Part shown: positions 4,874-7,176 of the stretch, piece after piece
How the letters are laid out: every line of letters starts with the position of its first letter
How positions within the stretch are numbered: the first letter of the stretch is position 1
NCBI GenBank assembly: GCA_017853455.1
Contig: JAFMJM010000121.1
Location: 1-7,176 of the forward strand
Length of the DNA stretch: 7,176 nt
Direction: 5' to 3'
Source of the DNA: Acidimicrobiia bacterium
GTDB taxonomy: Bacteria; Actinomycetota; Acidimicrobiia; IMCC26256; PALSA-555
Translations under genes and position numbers: made by a program
The notes under the pieces: generated by a model
The model's database searches: none
The model's input: the letters and a program-made list of their open reading frames with translations, nothing else
What the model was told of the DNA's origin: nothing

Positions 4874-6261
4874 CCAACACGGCCTGGGCCAAGCGCGACG
4901 CCAAGCACCTCATCCACCCGGTGACCCCGCCGGCCGAGATCGAGCGCGGTGGCGCCCGCGTCGTCGTCGAGGGCGACGGCTGGATGATCACCGACGACCG
5001 CGGCCGCGAACTCATCGACGGATTCGCCGGCCTGTGGTGCGTGGCGGTCGGACACGCCAACCCCGAGATCATCGAGGCCGTCCAGGAGCAGATGGAGACC
5101 CTCGAGTACTTCACGACGTTCCACGGGCAGTCGCACCCGAAGGCCATCGAGCTCGCCGAGAAGGTGGCGTCGATGATGCCGCCGGAGTACGGGCTCAACC
5201 ACGTGATGTTCTCGTCGGGCGGCTCCGAGGCCAACGAGACCAACATCAAGCTGGTTCGGATGTACTGGGCCGTGCAGGGCCAGGAGCGCCGCTTCGTGAT
5301 CGTGGGCCGCAACCACGGCTACCACGGCCTCACCATCGCCACCATGACGGCGACCGGCATCCACCCGATGCGCTGGAACTTCGGGCCCGAGGCCCCCGGC
5401 TTCGCCCACATCCCGGCGCCGTACTGCTACCAGTGCGAGCTGAAGCTCGAGTACCCGTCGTGCGGGCTCGCCTGCGCCGAGGAGTTCGAGCGGCTGGTCC
5501 AGGAGCAGGGCGCCGAGAACATCGCGGCGTTCATCGCCGAGCCGGTCATCGGCGCCGGCGGGATCATCCCGCCGCCCGAGGGCTACTTCCAGCGCATCCG
5601 CGAGATCTGCGACAAGTACGGGATCCTGCTCATCATCGACGAGGTCGTCACCGGCTTCGGTCGCGGCGGCACGATGTTCGGGTTCGAGCGCTACGGGGTG
5701 CGGCCCGACGTCGTGACGATGGCCAAGGGCATCACCAGCGGTTACCTGCCGCTCGGCGCGTCGGTGATCTCCGACCACGTCTACGACACCATCCGGGCGA
5801 ACCTCCACGAGATGATGCCGATCAGCCACGGATTCACCTACTCGGGGCACCCCACGTGCTGCGCCGCCGCGCTCGCCAACATCGAGATCATCGAGCGCGA
5901 GAACCTGGCCCAGAACGCCGCCGAGGTGGGCGAGTACCTCATCGGCCAGATGCGCGAGCGCCTCGGTCACTTCGAATCGATCGGTGAGATCCGGGGGATC
6001 GGACTGATGATCGGCATCGACCTCGTCGCCGACCGGGAGACCAAGCGCGGCTTCACCATGCCCCACTCGGCCTGCTCGCTGGTCGAGCACGAGGCGTGGG
6101 AGCGGGGGCTCTACTGCCGGGCGATGGGCATGGAGACGGTCGGCCTGGCGCCGCCGCTGACCATCACCCGCGAGGTGTGCGACCGCATGGTCGACATCCT
6201 GGTGGAGTCCTTCGAGGCCATGGAGGCCCAGCTCATGCCCGCCGAGCGCGCCAAGTCCTGA
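4870..6261 (+). CDS. Class III PLP-dependent aminotransferase (omega-type)
   Basis: A 463-residue fold-type I transaminase, normal length for the class III family (beta-alanine, putrescine, taurine and other amine:pyruvate transaminases). Visible landmarks in order: the substrate-side segment DGFAGLWCVAVGHANP near the N-terminus; SSGGSEAN (115-122), which binds the cofactor phosphate; DEVVTGFGR with Asp257 pairing with the pyridine nitrogen; Lys286 in MAKGIT, the Schiff-base lysine 29 residues later; and TYSGHP with Thr323 contacting phosphate from the partner subunit. It forms an obligate dimer in the cytoplasm in this family. Cys186, Cys189, Cys198 and Cys202 make a compact C-x2-C-x8-C-x3-C cluster. 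The start overlaps the regulator stop (ATGA), and the gene is last in its operon before a long hairpin. Likely role: moving an amino group between an amine or amino alcohol derivative and a keto acid. The exact donor cannot be assigned from sequence. Confidence 0.93.
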   Translation: MTNTAWAKRDAKHLIHPVTPPAEIERGGARVVVEGDGWMITDDRGRELIDGFAGLWCVAVGHANPEIIEAVQEQMETLEYFTTFHGQSHPKAIELAEKVASMMPPEYGLNHVMFSSGGSEANETNIKLVRMYWAVQGQERRFVIVGRNHGYHGLTIATMTATGIHPMRWNFGPEAPGFAHIPAPYCYQCELKLEYPSCGLACAEEFERLVQEQGAENIAAFIAEPVIGAGGIIPPPEGYFQRIREICDKYGILLIIDEVVTGFGRGGTMFGFERYGVRPDVVTMAKGITSGYLPLGASVISDHVYDTIRANLHEMMPISHGFTYSGHPTCCAAALANIEIIERENLAQNAAEVGEYLIGQMRERLGHFESIGEIRGIGLMIGIDLVADRETKRGFTMPHSACSLVEHEAWERGLYCRAMGMETVGLAPPLTITREVCDRMVDILVESFEAMEAQLMPAERAKS

Positions 6262-6278
6262 CCCCACCGAACCGCGGC

Positions 6279-6328
6279 AGCGTTTGTTCGTTCGTCGTGC
6301 CCCTGGCACGGACGAACGAACAAACGCT
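6279..6328. terminator. Long bidirectional hairpin between convergent genes
   Basis: Bases 6279-6296 pair perfectly with 6311-6328 (18 bp). One bulged G at 6310 separates this stem from an inner stem of 5 bp, GTGCC/GGCAC (6297-6301 with 6305-6309), closed by the loop CCT. It begins 17 bases after the aminotransferase stop. Its right arm ends on the first base of the stop codon complement of the YtcJ-like gene. The left arm contains the quasi-repeat GTTT-GTTC-GTTC-GTC. As in the hairpin at 1249-1300 there is no T-run after the stem on either strand. Confidence 0.75.
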
Positions 6329-7176
6329 CAGGGGGTGGGCCGGGTGTACACCGGAATGCCGCGCTTCCAGGTCTGGAGGACCAGAGCGTCGGCGGCCGGG
6401 CGGTCGAGCACGACGAGGTCGGCGAGCAGGCCCGGGGCGATCGCCCCGCGCTCGTGCTCCTGGTGCCCGGCGTACGCCGCGCCCGAGGTGTAGGCGGCCA
6501 GCCAGTCGGTGAACGGCAGCGTCTGCTCGGGTTCGAACTCGAGTCCGGTCGAGGTCCGACGCCCGATGCCGAGCGCCACCCCCCACAGCGGCGGCACCGG
6601 CGCGCACGGGTCGTCGGACGACCCGGCCAGGCGCACCCCGGCCTCGGCCAGGCCGGCGAAGGCCAGCCAGTGGTGGTCGTCGAAGTGGGCGCCGCCCGCG
6701 TTGTGACCGACGTGCTCGACGAACCCGGGCTGCACGACCGCCACCGCGCCGAGGTCGGCCAGGGCCCGCCACTGCTCGGGTCCGGTGACCCCGGCGTGCT
6801 CCACCCGGAAGCGGTGGTCGCGCCCCGGGTGGGCCCGGGCGATGCCGGTGGCGACGTCGATCATCGCCTGCACGCCCCGGTTGCCCATGGCGTGGACGGC
6901 GACCCCGAAGCCGCGGTCGGCGGCCCGCCGGGCGTGCTCCTCGAGGTCGCCGAACAGCATGCCGATCCGCAGGGGGTGGCCGCCGGCCGTGACGTCGAGG
7001 GCGATGGCCACCCCGCCGTCGGCGAAGAGCTTCATGGCGCCGACGCGCACCCGGTCGTCACCCTCACCGGTGACCGGGCCGTCGAGGCGGGCGGTGTGGT
7101 CGTTGCGCAGCAGCGCCGCCGGGTGGGGCATCGCCACCACGTCGACGGGCAGGGTCCCCGCCCGGGCCATCGCCCG
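6328..7176 (-). CDS. YtcJ-like amidohydrolase (Amidohydro_3), C-terminal half, truncated at window edge
   Basis: The frame is open to the right edge, so these 282 residues are the C-terminal part of a protein that in this family is usually about 530 residues. The ATG at 7170 is therefore probably internal. Order of features as translated: MKLFADGGVA, the K-x-F-x-DG motif that follows the first half of the barrel; VAVHAMGN, with a metal-ligand-type histidine; FRVEHAG, with the second conserved histidine; SSDDP, carrying the conserved catalytic aspartate region; and a C-terminal composite-domain motif G-A-I-A-P-G-L-L-A-DLVVLD. That last motif is typical of amidohydrolases whose N- and C-terminal strands form a second small beta domain. 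The family hydrolyses amide or formyl-amide bonds, often with little known specificity. Most members have a D after HAIG where this one has N. It converges on the aminotransferase; the stop lies at the hairpin edge. Whether it belongs to the same pathway is unknown. Confidence 0.88.
   Translation of the reverse strand, partial: RAMARAGTLPVDVVAMPHPAALLRNDHTARLDGPVTGEGDDRVRVGAMKLFADGGVAIALDVTAGGHPLRIGMLFGDLEEHARRAADRGFGVAVHAMGNRGVQAMIDVATGIARAHPGRDHRFRVEHAGVTGPEQWRALADLGAVAVVQPGFVEHVGHNAGGAHFDDHHWLAFAGLAEAGVRLAGSSDDPCAPVPPLWGVALGIGRRTSTGLEFEPEQTLPFTDWLAAYTSGAAYAGHQEHERGAIAPGLLADLVVLDRPAADALVLQTWKRGIPVYTRPTP

Noticed and set aside
4561..6309. A 582-codon open frame on the minus strand opposite the aminotransferase
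   Set aside because: It is antisense to a clear class III aminotransferase, made of low-complexity His/Leu/Asp/Gly/Arg residues, with no recognisable domain. It is a GC-driven shadow.

Overview
The window is uniformly very GC-rich, with G or C at most third codon positions, frequent GTG starts, and genes that abut or overlap by a few bases. This suggests a high-GC actinobacterium. An Acidimicrobiia-type organism is my guess from the gene content, not something the sequence proves. All seven genes are metabolic, transport or regulatory. I see no rRNA, tRNA, CRISPR array, insertion sequence, phage gene or origin.

Layout from left to right. (1) Bases 2-427 (+) are the C-terminal end of a major facilitator exporter cut by the window edge. 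It overlaps by four bases a TIM-barrel amidohydrolase of the Amidohydrolase_2 (COG3618-like) type at 424-1230 (+). (2) A long, almost perfect hairpin at 1249-1300 separates this pair from a leftward operon: a zinc-binding medium-chain dehydrogenase (2104-3333, -) followed two bases later by a short-chain dehydrogenase/reductase, SDR1 (1310-2101, -). (3) A 136-bp divergent control region (3334-3469) holds a 17-bp inverted repeat that looks like a regulator operator. A 15-bp perfect inverted repeat is arranged nearly symmetrically around it. (4) The rightward operon is SDR2 (3470-4279), a TetR-family regulator (4283-4873) and a class III PLP aminotransferase (4870-6261), with one-codon or overlapping junctions. 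(5) A second long hairpin (6279-6328) ends it against the convergent C-terminal half of a YtcJ-like (Amidohydro_3) amidohydrolase (6328-7176, -), cut by the right edge.

The central part (1310-6261) reads as one divergently transcribed catabolic module under a local TetR regulator. Two NAD(P)-dependent SDRs that look like paralogues of each other, one zinc alcohol/polyol-type dehydrogenase and one omega-type aminotransferase could interconvert hydroxyl, carbonyl and amine groups of a single substrate. The substrate cannot be read from the sequence. The flanking amidohydrolases and exporter may belong to the same pathway but sit outside the two hairpins, so the link is weaker.

The observations most worth following are the nested symmetry of the divergent control region, the paralogous SDR pair placed on its two arms, and the two long hairpins at convergent junctions, which lack any U-tract.
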